DNA of 64,000 nt from Mucilaginibacter rubeus (GCF_003286415.2 NZ_CP043450.1:6820001-6884000); one strand, 5' to 3'. Shown: positions 1 to 8,870, counted from the first letter of the stretch. Notes: generated by a model from the letters alone, not told the origin. A program made the numbers and translations.

Positions 1-483
1 AGTAACCTTACCGCAGGTCAGCATCTGGCTACCGAAATATGGATTTTTGATCGATGCATCTGCAGACAACCAATAACTTTTCTTCATCGGGCAATAGTCG
101 TAATAAACTGCCTGATCGGTCAGTTTTACCGCCTTGGCCAATTTAAAGAAGTTGGAAGAGAAGTTGGCGAAATGCTCGCGCTGATGGGCGATATCCTTAC
201 TTTCTGAAATATGCTTGGCATCGAAGGCTAACTTGTCCTGAAAGGACATAAAGGCATTCATATCAGCTGCGGGCAATGATTTCATATCAACAGCATTCAC
301 CGCTTTAAGAAAGTCAGCAGCATGTGTCGCTGCATCGGTGCTGTTGGATTTGATCAAGTCGTTCTTAACATCGTAATACGATGACAATAAAGAACCAAGT
401 GCAGATGGCTTTGCGCTATTTTGAGCGAAAGTTTGGGTAAAAGTAGCTGCAACTAATGCAACTAAAAGAAATATTTTTTTCAT
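1..483 (-). CDS. DUF3347 exported protein (C-terminus cut by window edge)
   Basis: The reading frame opens with a signal peptide (MKKIFLLVALVAATFTQTFA) and runs off the window after 161 codons. The mature part matches the DUF3347 pattern: YYDVKNDLI near the start, a QREHF segment, then CPMKKSYWLS and NPYFGSQMLTCG close to the edge. DUF3347 domains are periplasmic and often sit next to copper and heavy-metal efflux genes. The paired Cys residues (CPM and LTCG) and nearby Met are candidate metal ligands. It lies 77 bases downstream of the small Met/His-rich gene at 561-989 and probably shares its transcript and the operator at 1026-1057. The family call rests on motif recall; metal binding is inferred. 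Confidence 0.85.
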   Translation of the reverse strand, partial: MKKIFLLVALVAATFTQTFAQNSAKPSALGSLLSSYYDVKNDLIKSNSTDAATHAADFLKAVNAVDMKSLPAADMNAFMSFQDKLAFDAKHISESKDIAHQREHFANFSSNFFKLAKAVKLTDQAVYYDYCPMKKSYWLSADASIKNPYFGSQMLTCGKVT

Positions 484-560
484 TTTGATTTTAATTAATT
501 TTTAATAAACAATTTGGGCATGGCTAACCATGTCAACAAGCAACTAAAATTAAAAAAAAA

Positions 561-989
561 TCAAATTTGAAAACTACGGATGATAAGCCGGATGCCCCGC
601 GTCGGAGGCCGCTTTTGAGGTATCAGGTAATTGAAAGGCACATCCAAATCATATGCGGGTAGAAAACGGAAACCGTAGTATGATCCTGCAGAGATAAATG
701 GAATTTGAATAGAAACCTTCTCAGTTTGCGGAATAAGCTTGGCCAGAGTCGCAAAATTATTGGACATTTCCTGACAGCAAGGATTTGCTTTTGACTCAAG
801 TTGCGGACCATCGCTTTTGGGCCCTGGAGGAGCCATCATTGTCATGTGATCATGATGGGCGCCGTGCAAACTCTCTTCATGCAACATGCTTTTTCCCGTA
901 CCTTCCATATTCATATGGAGCGCACAACTGAACCCGGCAAGCGTGTTCAGTAAAAAAACAGTTAAAAGAAATAGTGCCTTACTTTTCAT
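561..989 (-). CDS. small exported Met/His-rich protein, probable copper-related
   Basis: A 142-aa protein with a signal peptide ending near GFSCALH. It has a His/Met-rich stretch (residues about 40-53, HGAHHDHMTMMAP) and a Cys pair (NPCCQE, about 70-75). It resembles the 141-aa protein at 17275-17700: both have a K-A-x-F-L-L signal with LLN, a CCQ motif in mid-protein, a PQ-x-x-KVS segment, and the same C-terminal FQI ending. It is the first gene behind the operator at 1026-1057, so it is probably co-regulated with the CopA ATPase. No named family is recognised; a periplasmic metal-binding role is inferred from composition and location. Confidence 0.8.
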   Translation of the reverse strand: MKSKALFLLTVFLLNTLAGFSCALHMNMEGTGKSMLHEESLHGAHHDHMTMMAPPGPKSDGPQLESKANPCCQEMSNNFATLAKLIPQTEKVSIQIPFISAGSYYGFRFLPAYDLDVPFNYLIPQKRPPTRGIRLIIRSFQI

Positions 990-1025
990 TTTCCGAACAA
1001 ATCTACATAACTATTTTTATAAATG

Positions 1026-1057
1026 TTTACATAATTTGGTAAATAAATTACATAATT
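1026..1057 (-). promoter_or_regulatory. direct-repeat operator upstream of the 989 gene
   Basis: On the plus strand, TTTACATAATT (1026-1036) and ATTACATAATT (1047-1057) form a direct repeat with 21-bp start-to-start spacing, 37-68 bases before the ATG at 989. The same arrangement, including a similar 10-bp spacer (TGGTAAATAA here, CGGGGAAAGA there), occurs at 15427-15458 before the CopA ATPase. Two-helical-turn direct repeats are typical of AraC-family binding, and the AraC regulator at 11752-12315 is the obvious candidate. The repeat is seen directly; the binding protein is inferred. Confidence 0.7.
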
Positions 1058-1080
1058 ACCTCTGGTCACGCTTATTGCGA

Positions 1081-2331
1081 TTAACAAACGCATTTCGCTA
1101 TCTTTTTCATGCTATGATGATCCTCCCCTAATTTGCAGATTGCATCACAATATTGACGCAGATCAGAAAAACAGATATAGCTCATTTGCATATTCCCTTT
1201 CCGAATAGAGGGCCGCGAAAGCTGCATAATAACATCCTTTTCCCGCTGATCGGGGACAACTAAATATAATACTTCACCGCCGTCCTGTACACTACAGTTC
1301 AAATCTGTCAATCGTAATATCCCCGAATAAATACTTGTGCTCTTTTCAACTTCAAAAGCGGCGATCACCTTGGCCGTGCCTTTAGCGAACCACAGCACAT
1401 CAATGAGTTTGACTGTGTTCAATACTTCTTTTTCAAGATTCAATCTCGGAAATTCTTCCAGGGAAATAAAAGTAAATTTATTTCCGTTCCATGATTTGGA
1501 GCGGTCATTAGAGGCGGCTATTACATCATACCCTAACGAATGCCCGATCTTGAGCAGGTGATATTGCATTTCGTTATGTAAATGTTCGTCCTCTGTCTCT
1601 GCCCTTTTGTCTTTGTGCCGCTTTTCAATTAATTTTTCCAGCCTGGTTCGTTCAGTTTCTGATAAATATTCATCCTTACCTAACAGCAGTTTTTGCGTTC
1701 CAATCTCAAACAACAAGCCGGCAAAAGCACCGGTGTCCATGGAAAGCTCATTACAATATTTACGGTTCATATCCATGATGACTTCCCGGATCTTCAGGTA
1801 CTCGCTCCAACTTCCCAGTTTTTTTTTGTCTTTGAACAAATAATTAAATCCATTGATGATCGCCGTGTTGAACGGAGGAATAAGTGTTGGATGCAAAAAG
1901 TATAGGATACTGGCTACTGCCGGGCCGAGCCCTTTGATCTTTAAAGCATCCAGCTTTTCGATTTCCTGGATAAGTTGAATTTCATTCTTTGCATTGATAC
2001 AATTTTCCAAAAACTGACCGAAAGCTACTTTATTAGCCTCGTTTTCGTAAATATCCGGTATTCGCAGCTTCGGTTTCCAATAAAAAGGATGCGAAGCACC
2101 TTCAAAAACTTGCTTCTGCTCCGTGATGCAACTCAACACAAATTCCAGGGAAGTGCCTTTAAAGTCATTGCCGAAACGTTTTCTCTTAATATCATCAATG
2201 ACCTGCAAAACACCTCTGCGGATGGACCGGAATGCTTTAAGCCGATCTTCATTATTGATAAACCAGGTATTATAAACAGATTCCTGATCGTTCTTATACT
2301 GCGTAATAATAGATTGTAAATGTTCGCTCAT
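1081..2331 (-). CDS. orphan PD-(D/E)XK-type nuclease-like protein with helix-hairpin-helix-like region
   Basis: A 416-aa soluble protein. I use the ATG at 2331 (MSEHLQS); an upstream in-frame ATG at 2379 adds an unlikely leader. Residues about 130-155 (KIKGLGPAVASILYFLHP) look like a helix-hairpin-helix DNA-binding segment. The C-terminal third has a restriction-endonuclease-like signature: an acidic residue in LIDVLWF (about 309-315) and FEVEKS (about 326-331), fitting D-(X)n-ExK. Proteins of this layout are often annotated as stand-alone type II restriction-endonuclease-like. The methyltransferase next to it (2476-3180) lacks DNA-methylase motifs, so a classical restriction-modification pair is not supported. 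It could be a defence or repair nuclease; the exact role is unknown. Confidence 0.75.
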   Translation of the reverse strand: MSEHLQSIITQYKNDQESVYNTWFINNEDRLKAFRSIRRGVLQVIDDIKRKRFGNDFKGTSLEFVLSCITEQKQVFEGASHPFYWKPKLRIPDIYENEANKVAFGQFLENCINAKNEIQLIQEIEKLDALKIKGLGPAVASILYFLHPTLIPPFNTAIINGFNYLFKDKKKLGSWSEYLKIREVIMDMNRKYCNELSMDTGAFAGLLFEIGTQKLLLGKDEYLSETERTRLEKLIEKRHKDKRAETEDEHLHNEMQYHLLKIGHSLGYDVIAASNDRSKSWNGNKFTFISLEEFPRLNLEKEVLNTVKLIDVLWFAKGTAKVIAAFEVEKSTSIYSGILRLTDLNCSVQDGGEVLYLVVPDQREKDVIMQLSRPSIRKGNMQMSYICFSDLRQYCDAICKLGEDHHSMKKIAKCVC

Positions 2332-2475
2332 GTTTAGAATTGATGCACTAAGATAGCAGAACTCTCTATTAAATGTCAAATGACATTATTCTTCTCAAAA
2401 TATTGATCATCTTAATTGAATAAAACAAATGGGAATAGTGTTTACTTTAAGTAATAAGCGGTTTTTTGTATTGAA

Positions 2476-3180
2476 CTAACACTTGATCATTACCCAGGGA
2501 AACTTGATCTTTTTAAACAAACGGTTGAATAATTTCCTGGGATTTGCTAAGATTTTATGATTAAATTCTAAGAGATCATTTATTGAATGATAATGGTAAT
2601 GATGGGCCATTTCAGCATGTCCTAAGCCTGAAAAATATTTCTTTGATCTATTTGCAGCATCTGCTAGCTCGTCTGGCTTATAAAAAGGCGTATCTACTAT
2701 GTGTATTTCACCACGCACTGTCAAACACTTAAATGCTTCATTTATAACCTCCGAAAAGCAGTTGAAATATTGTATCGAAGCTGCAAATACAATAATATCA
2801 AATTTCAGTCCTTCTAAATGCTCGGACGGAAAACGATCATATATGAATTTTAGATTTTTTTTACTAAAAACGTTTATCGCCTGATTGATTTCGACCCGAT
2901 TAACATCTAAACCGGTTACTTCTGATTGTCCAATTTCTGATAACTTCGCAGAAAGCCAGCCATTACCGCAACCTACTTCCAGAATTTTTATGGGTTTTCT
3001 TTTCCTTTTAAGATAGGAGATCAATAAACTGCAGGATTGCTTTCTGATTTTCCACTCTTTATAGTGGACATGATCGCGAGCAATATGAGGTAACAACAAA
3101 ACTTCTATATCAGAATAGATCCGTTTCTCTATTTGCCGCAAAGCGATGTAATTCTGCTCGAAACCTAAATTAGTATTCAT
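2476..3180 (-). CDS. class I SAM-dependent methyltransferase
   Basis: A 234-aa protein with a clear motif I, ILEVGCGNGWLSAKL (about residues 63-77), followed by the acidic motif II end VTGLDVNR and a motif IV region FDIIVFAASIQYF, so it binds S-adenosylmethionine. The substrate is not evident. It lacks the DPPY/NPPY motif of N6-adenine or N4-cytosine DNA methylases and the PC motif of C5 methylases, so a small-molecule, lipid or sugar acceptor is more likely. The C-terminal part is basic (KLFNRLFKKIKF). It is a lone gene, 144 bases upstream of the nuclease gene. Confidence 0.85.
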   Translation of the reverse strand: MNTNLGFEQNYIALRQIEKRIYSDIEVLLLPHIARDHVHYKEWKIRKQSCSLLISYLKRKRKPIKILEVGCGNGWLSAKLSEIGQSEVTGLDVNRVEINQAINVFSKKNLKFIYDRFPSEHLEGLKFDIIVFAASIQYFNCFSEVINEAFKCLTVRGEIHIVDTPFYKPDELADAANRSKKYFSGLGHAEMAHHYHYHSINDLLEFNHKILANPRKLFNRLFKKIKFPWVMIKC

Positions 3181-3754
3181 GATAAGGTGATATCATCTAT
3201 ACATCCGGTTTGACTAATACTAAACAAATTGTAAAACCATTCACTTAAGGCAGGTTTGATAATCTGTTAAGTTGATTAGCAGTACGTAAAAATTATAGAT
3301 TGGGTTGCTGTCGAACTAATGATAACTGTTGAAGTTAACGGCAACATTTTTTTATAAATAGGAATTTAAAAAGCCAAATAAGGCCGCTTTTAATCTTTTT
3401 CATTTCTATGGAATATATATTGAGACGTGTATTAAAGCTGTTTATTGTGCTTTTACAAGTTACAATAATTAATGTTTTAATTAATGAGATACCTGTTATA
3501 ACTGCCGGGCATCGTTTCGTTTCGGAAGGATGGCCTCGGTAGATTATGAAACAATTTGTCAAGCCAATAGTTGTAACCAATTTTTACCTATGAATCAAGG
3601 AATTGAAGCCCCGCAAATCGTTGAATGGTTTCTTATATAAATTGTATCCAATACTAATATCTCCGCTGCCAAAAACGTATTTTTATGGAAAACCTATTAT
3701 AGAGGTATTCGTTTTAATTTAATGGAGATGATATAAACTATTATTCAAAACACC
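3181..3754. other. AT-rich intergenic stretch
   Basis: About 570 bases without a convincing gene. An 81-codon minus-strand frame at 3335-3580 has no family resemblance, no recognisable ribosome site and an odd Cys-rich end, so it is not accepted. No clear hairpin terminator or promoter with both elements was found. Confidence 0.5.
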
Positions 3755-3988
3755 ATGGAAAATCATTTTTTTATTAAAGCGCCTTTATGTTTTAATACCT
3801 ACTCCAAAACCCTCGAAATTAACCATGAAGGGGGAATATTTACGATTTCTTTGAATGGAAAAACCATAGGCGCTGTTACCAGTAATGAAGATAAAAGCTG
3901 GGACCTGGCAGGTGGAGAATTTGATCAGGAAACCGCAAATCTGATCGGGGAAGGCATTGAGAAATATTATGATGAACATTTCAGTTAA
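3755..3988 (+). CDS. small hypothetical protein
   Basis: A 77-aa acidic protein with no signal peptide or membrane segment. The pattern (LEINHEGGIFTISLNGKTIG, then an acidic helix EGIEKYYDEHF at the end) suggests a small beta-sheet domain followed by a helix. It stands alone on the plus strand between minus-strand genes and converges on the gene at 4060-5457. No family was recognised. Coding character is supported by balanced composition and a plausible two-part fold only. Confidence 0.6.
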   Translation: MENHFFIKAPLCFNTYSKTLEINHEGGIFTISLNGKTIGAVTSNEDKSWDLAGGEFDQETANLIGEGIEKYYDEHFS

Positions 3989-4059
3989 TATTAGATTTTC
4001 AAATGCTTATTTCTATCTCGTCTCATGATTTAAAATTAGCTGTGAACGTGTTATGTCCC

Positions 4060-5457
4060 TTAAAAAATATATCTATTAAAAGTTCCATATTTCTCCTTTA
4101 CCTTTCCTGTTGGTATACTTAAAACGATCAGTGCTACACCCGTGATGTTAGCATTCCAAAGTGGAAAAGGAGGTATGTACTTCATAAAATCCATGACTGT
4201 GATAAGCCATAATGCAAAAATAATATTTAACAACCTTAAAGCCCTACCAACTTCTGCCATAGAAATTATGGAAAAAGTGACCACTAACGCACCAAGCGTG
4301 GTAAAATAATTAGCGACTTTACCAGTTATATCAAAATTGCCCGGATAAAACATCCACCACAATCCAACTACTGTGCATAATAACAAACTCCAGGGCAAGT
4401 TTATTCCCCAGCCCATCGCCGGAAGCGTTTTGGAGATAGAATCTGTAAAAAGCGGGGTCCGGACATCTTTACTGCCGCCTTTGATGGTATCACCCATCCA
4501 GAAAGTACGCCAAAAAGGCTTTCCCCCTTTTACACGCTTACTCAAAAACTGAATCATAGCCACGACTTCATCCAAAGTAAGTGGTATCATTATGACCATA
4601 GCGATAGCAGTAACCAGGCAGATGGTACACCAGTGTCCAACCGAAACGGGCTGTAAAGTAATCAGCACGATGCTGACAACACCCAATGGAATAACCAGTA
4701 TACCAAAGAAACTAACCATCCAGGGCATCGTTCGCCATCGGTTCGACATCCCCATATAACCCATGAGGGCTTCTATGGTGTAGGATAGGTTACCCAGCCC
4801 GGCATCAGAAATCGGAAAAGATTTGGAAACGGAGGAGGTTAAAACCTTTTCTGTTCCCATGCTAAAAAACGGGTCCCAGGCCTGATGAATATAACCTAAT
4901 TGATAGGCCGTCAAATAGCGGGAACAAAAAAATCCGATCCAGCCCAATACAATGATGGGCGTGCGCTGCAGCCAGGTGGAAGGATTGTACGACCAGCCAG
5001 GAGGCGTATCTGGCCCGGATGGCATCGTCATCATCATTTGCATCATACCTGGCATTTCCGGAATAAGTACGGATAGGCCAATGGCGAAGATACCAGCTAT
5101 GCTATCAGTTATATAAGCTGATGCGTCGGGTGACCAAAAAACCAACGGCGCGAACAGGAGCCATAAACCAACCATTGTAGAAGCCCATGGTGCCCAAAGC
5201 CGGAAAGGGTTAGCCGAAAGCAGACTAAAGACAATCAAAAGCACCCCGCTAATCAAATCGCTATAGGTCATTGCGGCGCTTTTATAACCAAAGGTAAAAG
5301 GCGCTGCCATAAGAAAAAACCCGAGCAGGACATTTGTAGCATGTGTCCAATATAAGTTATTGTAGTGTTCAACGATCATTTTTGTTTGATCTGCCAGCTG
5401 CTTATGGGAAAATGTTTCACCTTGCGGCGACATGGAAGAATGATCGTGCTGCTTCAT
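4060..5457 (-). CDS. SPW-repeat / vitamin K epoxide reductase-like membrane protein
   Basis: A 465-aa polytopic protein with a His/Met-containing N-terminus (MKQHDHSSM). Residues about 40-135 contain two SPW-type repeats (LLGFFLMAAPFTFGY; LLFAPLVFWSP). A Met-rich loop follows (MPGMMQMMMTMP, 135-146). Residues about 165-305 look like a VKOR module with the redox motif WCTIC at 276-280; about four further membrane helices follow. VKOR proteins re-oxidise thiol-disulfide partners. The second Cys pair normally seen in the VKOR loop is not apparent (GTEKVLTSS instead). It is the last gene of the copper run, 31 bases after the SDR gene. A redox or copper role is inferred from context. Confidence 0.8.
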   Translation of the reverse strand: MKQHDHSSMSPQGETFSHKQLADQTKMIVEHYNNLYWTHATNVLLGFFLMAAPFTFGYKSAAMTYSDLISGVLLIVFSLLSANPFRLWAPWASTMVGLWLLFAPLVFWSPDASAYITDSIAGIFAIGLSVLIPEMPGMMQMMMTMPSGPDTPPGWSYNPSTWLQRTPIIVLGWIGFFCSRYLTAYQLGYIHQAWDPFFSMGTEKVLTSSVSKSFPISDAGLGNLSYTIEALMGYMGMSNRWRTMPWMVSFFGILVIPLGVVSIVLITLQPVSVGHWCTICLVTAIAMVIMIPLTLDEVVAMIQFLSKRVKGGKPFWRTFWMGDTIKGGSKDVRTPLFTDSISKTLPAMGWGINLPWSLLLCTVVGLWWMFYPGNFDITGKVANYFTTLGALVVTFSIISMAEVGRALRLLNIIFALWLITVMDFMKYIPPFPLWNANITGVALIVLSIPTGKVKEKYGTFNRYIF

Positions 5458-5488
5458 ATGATTAGTAATTGGTCAAAACTTATTGGAT

Positions 5489-6565
5489 TTACTCTTTTAA
5501 TTTATTTACCTTATAAAATTTCTCAGGGTCCGCTTTTAGATTTTTAACCATTTGTGGTAAAGTATTACGTAGTCCATTTTTTGGCCGCCAGCCTATCATT
5601 TTTTTTGCTTTAGTACTGTCCAGCTCGAAATGATCATCCGCCAAATCAATCATCCAGGGTTTAATAAATGCTTTGCCAAAAAGATTTAACATAAATGCGC
5701 CGGCTTTGGCAAACCACTTCGGTATATGAATGATTTCTGAATTTTTGCCATTAATTGCTTTACTGATAATATCCTGCAATTCCTGATAAGATAAGGTTTC
5801 GTCATCTCCGATATTCAGGATGACTTCTGGCGGCAACTCTTTCCTTTTGTTGATGACTTTAACAATGGAATCAACCAGATCATCAAGGTGAACATACGTA
5901 CTGCCATGAGTTACATCGCCAGGGTAGAGCCGTGCACTGATCTGCTTTTCGTAAATGCGCTGTATCTGGTTAGTAATGGGTATTGAATTGCCCTGTTCAT
6001 TATATACGCCGGCTATACGCATTGTCACGACCGGTATCTTGCCCCTTTTCTCATTCAGAACTTTTTCTGTTGCCACCTTTGATTTTGGATAGTCCCACTT
6101 GGGTTCAAGCGGCCATTCCTCGTCCATTTTTACACCAGGAGATGATGGTTTATATACAAGCATACTACTCGAAAATATAAACTGGTCTACCTTAAACTTC
6201 TGAAGGTTGTTTAACAACCTTTCCGTTCCCTTGACTGTCACTTTATCATACAAGTCAGAAGGCTTACCTAAAAAGTCGTAATACGCTGCCAGGTGTACTA
6301 CAGACGCAATCCTGTTTCCGTAAGCATAGCGAATCCGGTCAAAAGCGAATTCAACGCTTTGGTCACTGGTAAGGTCAACACAGATACATTCAGCTTCGGC
6401 AGGTGGAAAAGGATAGCCGGCATTGTCTAATCCAGCAATAAGAAATTTTGAAGCCAGCTTTTCAATAAGCGCGGTACCTATCAACCCACTGGCACCTGAA
6501 ACAACGATCAGTTCCTTTTGTATTCCGCCGGATTTGATTGCGGTTTCGCTTTTTTCCTTTTCCAT
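5489..6565 (-). CDS. NAD-dependent epimerase/dehydratase (extended SDR)
   Basis: A 358-aa Rossmann-fold protein. The nucleotide-binding GASGLIG motif is at 24-30, the acidic residue that selects NAD lies in GLDNAG (45-50), and the catalytic YPKSK is at 159-163 with Ser residues at 132-134. These define the extended short-chain dehydrogenase family, usually acting on nucleotide sugars or similar hydroxyl/keto substrates; the substrate is not deducible here. It sits 12 bases after the DUF326 gene and before the SPW/VKOR gene, in the same direction, so it is probably cotranscribed with copper genes, an unusual companion. Confidence 0.88.
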   Translation of the reverse strand: MEKEKSETAIKSGGIQKELIVVSGASGLIGTALIEKLASKFLIAGLDNAGYPFPPAEAECICVDLTSDQSVEFAFDRIRYAYGNRIASVVHLAAYYDFLGKPSDLYDKVTVKGTERLLNNLQKFKVDQFIFSSSMLVYKPSSPGVKMDEEWPLEPKWDYPKSKVATEKVLNEKRGKIPVVTMRIAGVYNEQGNSIPITNQIQRIYEKQISARLYPGDVTHGSTYVHLDDLVDSIVKVINKRKELPPEVILNIGDDETLSYQELQDIISKAINGKNSEIIHIPKWFAKAGAFMLNLFGKAFIKPWMIDLADDHFELDSTKAKKMIGWRPKNGLRNTLPQMVKNLKADPEKFYKVNKLKE

Positions 6566-6577
6566 TGTACTTCTGTT

Positions 6578-6955
6578 TTAAGTTTGAATAGGTTGTTCTT
6601 CAATTATGCTATCAGGTCGGGACAGAATTTGTTGACAGGTTTGCGCACATTGATAACAAGCTTTACTGCACTCACTGCAATATGCTATACCCATGCCGTC
6701 AAGCCTTTCAAGTTCTTCCCCGCAGGAGTTACAGATGAATGCACACACCTGGCATAAGTGTAAGGTAATGATGTCTTCCAGCGTCAGTTCTTCCGCCATT
6801 GCCTTGCAAACTGACGCACAATCCAAAGCCATGTGTATTCCCGTTCCCGTAACCCGGGAGGGGTCCTGCCCCAGATTTTGAGCAACATAGCATGCACAAA
6901 GCAGAGTACACCTTTCAAGCTTCTGAATAAATTCCTGTTGATATGGATTTGACAT
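6578..6955 (-). CDS. four-helix bundle copper-binding protein (DUF326)
   Basis: A 125-aa Cys-rich protein with repeating Cys spacing (CTLLCACYVAQ, CASVCKAMAEE, CQVCAFICNSCGEE, CSECSKACYQCAQTCQ). This is typical of DUF326/Csp-type four-helix bundles that store Cu(I) on inward-facing Cys thiolates. I choose the ATG at 6955 because AAAGGA lies just upstream on the coding strand; an in-frame ATG at 6991 lacks this. There is no signal peptide, so cytosolic copper storage is likely. It is followed closely by the SDR gene, and a related 114-aa protein is encoded at 7114-7458. Confidence 0.88.
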   Translation of the reverse strand: MSNPYQQEFIQKLERCTLLCACYVAQNLGQDPSRVTGTGIHMALDCASVCKAMAEELTLEDIITLHLCQVCAFICNSCGEELERLDGMGIAYCSECSKACYQCAQTCQQILSRPDSIIEEQPIQT

Positions 6956-7076
6956 CGTTTCCTTTAAAAAATATGCTTTGCATCCCGGCAAAAGCTTATC
7001 CAGTTCATTTCGTTATCTCTGAAATATTTGCTGGTTAGCAGTACTCACGTAAGAATAAAATTGCTCACCTATTAAG

Positions 7077-7106
7077 CTAAAGGCGTGCTTCACAGCACAC
7101 CTTTAG
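7077..7106 (-). terminator. hairpin after the DUF326 gene at 7114
   Basis: CTAAAGG (7077-7083) pairs with CCTTTAG (7100-7106) and GTGC (7085-7088) with GCAC (7095-7098) around a 6-base loop, directly after the stop codon of the gene ending at 7114. There is no strong T-tract, so it may attenuate or stabilise the transcript rather than end it fully. Confidence 0.6.
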
Positions 7107-7113
7107 TTTAAAA

Positions 7114-7458
7114 TTAAACGGCTGTAGCCATTTGTTCACAAGCTTCAGCGCATCTGCGGCAGGCTTCGGCGCATTCTTTACAATGCTCCATACCCATATG
7201 CGCATGTTTTTCGCATTCTTCGGCACAGGCTTTGCATGCATCGGCACAGATGCGGCACAGATGCGCGCTATATTCACTGCCTAAACTCATCAACTCGGCA
7301 GCTGACCGGCAAATGGCAGCACATTCCAGATCGAGTTGTATGCACTTAGATAGCATTTTGACATCTTCTTCTTTTAAACATTCGGTAGCGCAATGGCTAC
7401 AGGAAACCGCACACGCTACACAAGCATCAATGCAATCTTTGAATTTTTGATGTGACAT
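7114..7458 (-). CDS. four-helix bundle copper-binding protein (DUF326)
   Basis: A 114-aa protein starting MSHQKFKDCIDAC. It has more than a dozen Cys residues spaced on helices (CVACAVSCSHCATEC, CAAICRSAAEL, CRICADACKACAEECEKH, CKECAEACRRCAEACEQM), a textbook DUF326/Csp copper-storage pattern. His residues near the end (KHAHMGMEHC) match the bundle mouth of the family. No signal peptide is visible, so it is probably cytosolic. It is followed by a hairpin at 7077-7106 and lies between the DUF305 genes and its paralogue at 6578-6955. Confidence 0.9.
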   Translation of the reverse strand: MSHQKFKDCIDACVACAVSCSHCATECLKEEDVKMLSKCIQLDLECAAICRSAAELMSLGSEYSAHLCRICADACKACAEECEKHAHMGMEHCKECAEACRRCAEACEQMATAV

Positions 7459-7506
7459 AATTTTTCGTTTATATAGTTAGTAGTTAGATTTATATGAATG
7501 ATGGAG

Positions 7507-8124
7507 CTATTTGTTCCCATTTGCCAGCAACCAATCCTGGAACTGACTGATTTCTTTAGTTTGGCTGTCTATAATACTCTGAGCCATCGTCTTCATAGCA
7601 CTTTCCGAGCCTTTCAAAAGTTCTAATCGTGCATTTTCTGTTGCCGTTTGATGATGCCCGATCATAAGGATGGCGAAATCGTGATCGATCCTTCCGTTAA
7701 TGATCTGTAGATCGGCTTGTTTCATGCCTTTTTGCATATCCATCATTTGTTGCATGTCGAAATCCGGGTCGTTGCCGTGTGCCGGGTGTGATTTTAAAAA
7801 CGATGTTAATTGCGCTATCTCTGCCTGCTGAGCTGTAATGATGGATTGAGCCATTTGTTTCATGGTCGCATCGGTTCCGCTTTGCAGTTCGAGGTTGGCC
7901 ATATCTATCGCACCCTGGTGGTGAATGCGCATCATCAGCGCGAAATCATTATCCGGGTCTTTGGTCATTTTTAAGGTATCCATTTTCGCCATTGTAGCGT
8001 GCATGATGCCCATCATTTGATTTTGGTCATGCCCCTGTAGCTGCAATTGGTTACTATCTTTTTTACATGCGCTAAAAACGGCGACAAAGGCGGTTAAGAT
8101 GGAAAGTTTAAATAGAATTTTCAT
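7507..8124 (-). CDS. DUF305 lipoprotein, copper-binding (CopM-like)
   Basis: A 205-aa protein with a lipoprotein signal (lipobox around FSACKK, Cys about residue 20). Two DUF305 half-repeats each carry the diagnostic His-His: MRIHHQGAIDMA in the first and MIGHHQTATENA in the second, with Met-rich segments (NQMMGIMHATMAKM; DMQQMMDMQKGMKQ). DUF305 proteins such as CopM bind copper in the periplasm through these His and Met residues. The gene is 30 bases downstream of another DUF305 gene (8155-8832), in the same direction. Confidence 0.9.
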   Translation of the reverse strand: MKILFKLSILTAFVAVFSACKKDSNQLQLQGHDQNQMMGIMHATMAKMDTLKMTKDPDNDFALMMRIHHQGAIDMANLELQSGTDATMKQMAQSIITAQQAEIAQLTSFLKSHPAHGNDPDFDMQQMMDMQKGMKQADLQIINGRIDHDFAILMIGHHQTATENARLELLKGSESAMKTMAQSIIDSQTKEISQFQDWLLANGNK

Positions 8125-8154
8125 GGTAGTGTATTTAAAATGAATTGCTGAATT

Positions 8155-8832
8155 TTATCCTTTATGATTGGTCTTCCACTGCTGAAACCCTTTGATATCC
8201 TGGCCTTGCTGTGGGATGGATTTTTGTGCCATCGAACGTAGCTTGTCTGTTTTGCTATAGGCTATTATACTTTTTGCCATTTGAATGCCGTCCGTATGAT
8301 GTTTAATCATCATGTCTGCAAATTCATGGTCCACTGAGGACATCGACATATGGCCCGGTTTCATCATAGACATCATATTATCCTGCATCGCTTTTGCCGG
8401 TCCGGCACTTTTGTTCATAGGGTCATAGTTTTTGGGAGTGCTTTGCAACGAAGCGATTAACTGGTCCAAATCTGAAACTTCCTTCGTTTGGTCATCGATG
8501 ATTTTTTGGGCCATTGCTTTCAACTTGGCATCTTTGCCGTCTTGGAGTTCGACCTTAGCCATATTAATAGCTCCCTGATGATGGATCTTTAACATAGACG
8601 CAAAGTCGAGGTCTACTATGCCTTTCATCGGCTGTGCCTCCATATCTTTCATCATCTTATTCATTACCTCCATCAGCTCCTCCCCATGAAAGCTTGTTTT
8701 GATTTCAGGTGCCGAAAAAATAATAACCGGTTTTGTTGCAAATGGACTGTTACCTGCAAACGCACCCTTAGTACTGTTAAAGCTAATGGCATTAGCTGCC
8801 AAAAGCGGGATCATTAAAATTGTTGTTTTCAT
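8155..8832 (-). CDS. DUF305 exported copper-binding protein
   Basis: A 225-aa protein with a cleavable signal sequence and two DUF305 half-repeats: MLKIHHQGAINMAKVEL (first) and MMIKHHTDGIQMAKSI (second). The linker is Met-rich (MQDNMMSMMKPGHMSMS) and the N-terminal mature part has MEVMNKMMKDMEAQPM. It is a likely periplasmic copper-binding partner of the multicopper oxidase encoded immediately upstream (8871-11744). A third, degenerate family member lies at 15808-16470. Confidence 0.88.
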   Translation of the reverse strand: MKTTILMIPLLAANAISFNSTKGAFAGNSPFATKPVIIFSAPEIKTSFHGEELMEVMNKMMKDMEAQPMKGIVDLDFASMLKIHHQGAINMAKVELQDGKDAKLKAMAQKIIDDQTKEVSDLDQLIASLQSTPKNYDPMNKSAGPAKAMQDNMMSMMKPGHMSMSSVDHEFADMMIKHHTDGIQMAKSIIAYSKTDKLRSMAQKSIPQQGQDIKGFQQWKTNHKG

Positions 8833-8870
8833 AGCTTAGTTTTTATTTGTTTTATGTTAGATGTTAAATA

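Noticed and set aside
2476..3180. Restriction-modification pair with the nuclease at 1081-2331
   Set aside because: The methyltransferase lacks DNA-methylase catalytic motifs, so the pair is not supported.
3335..3580. 81-codon minus-strand frame in an intergenic region
   Set aside because: No ribosome site, no family resemblance, odd composition and AT-rich surroundings.
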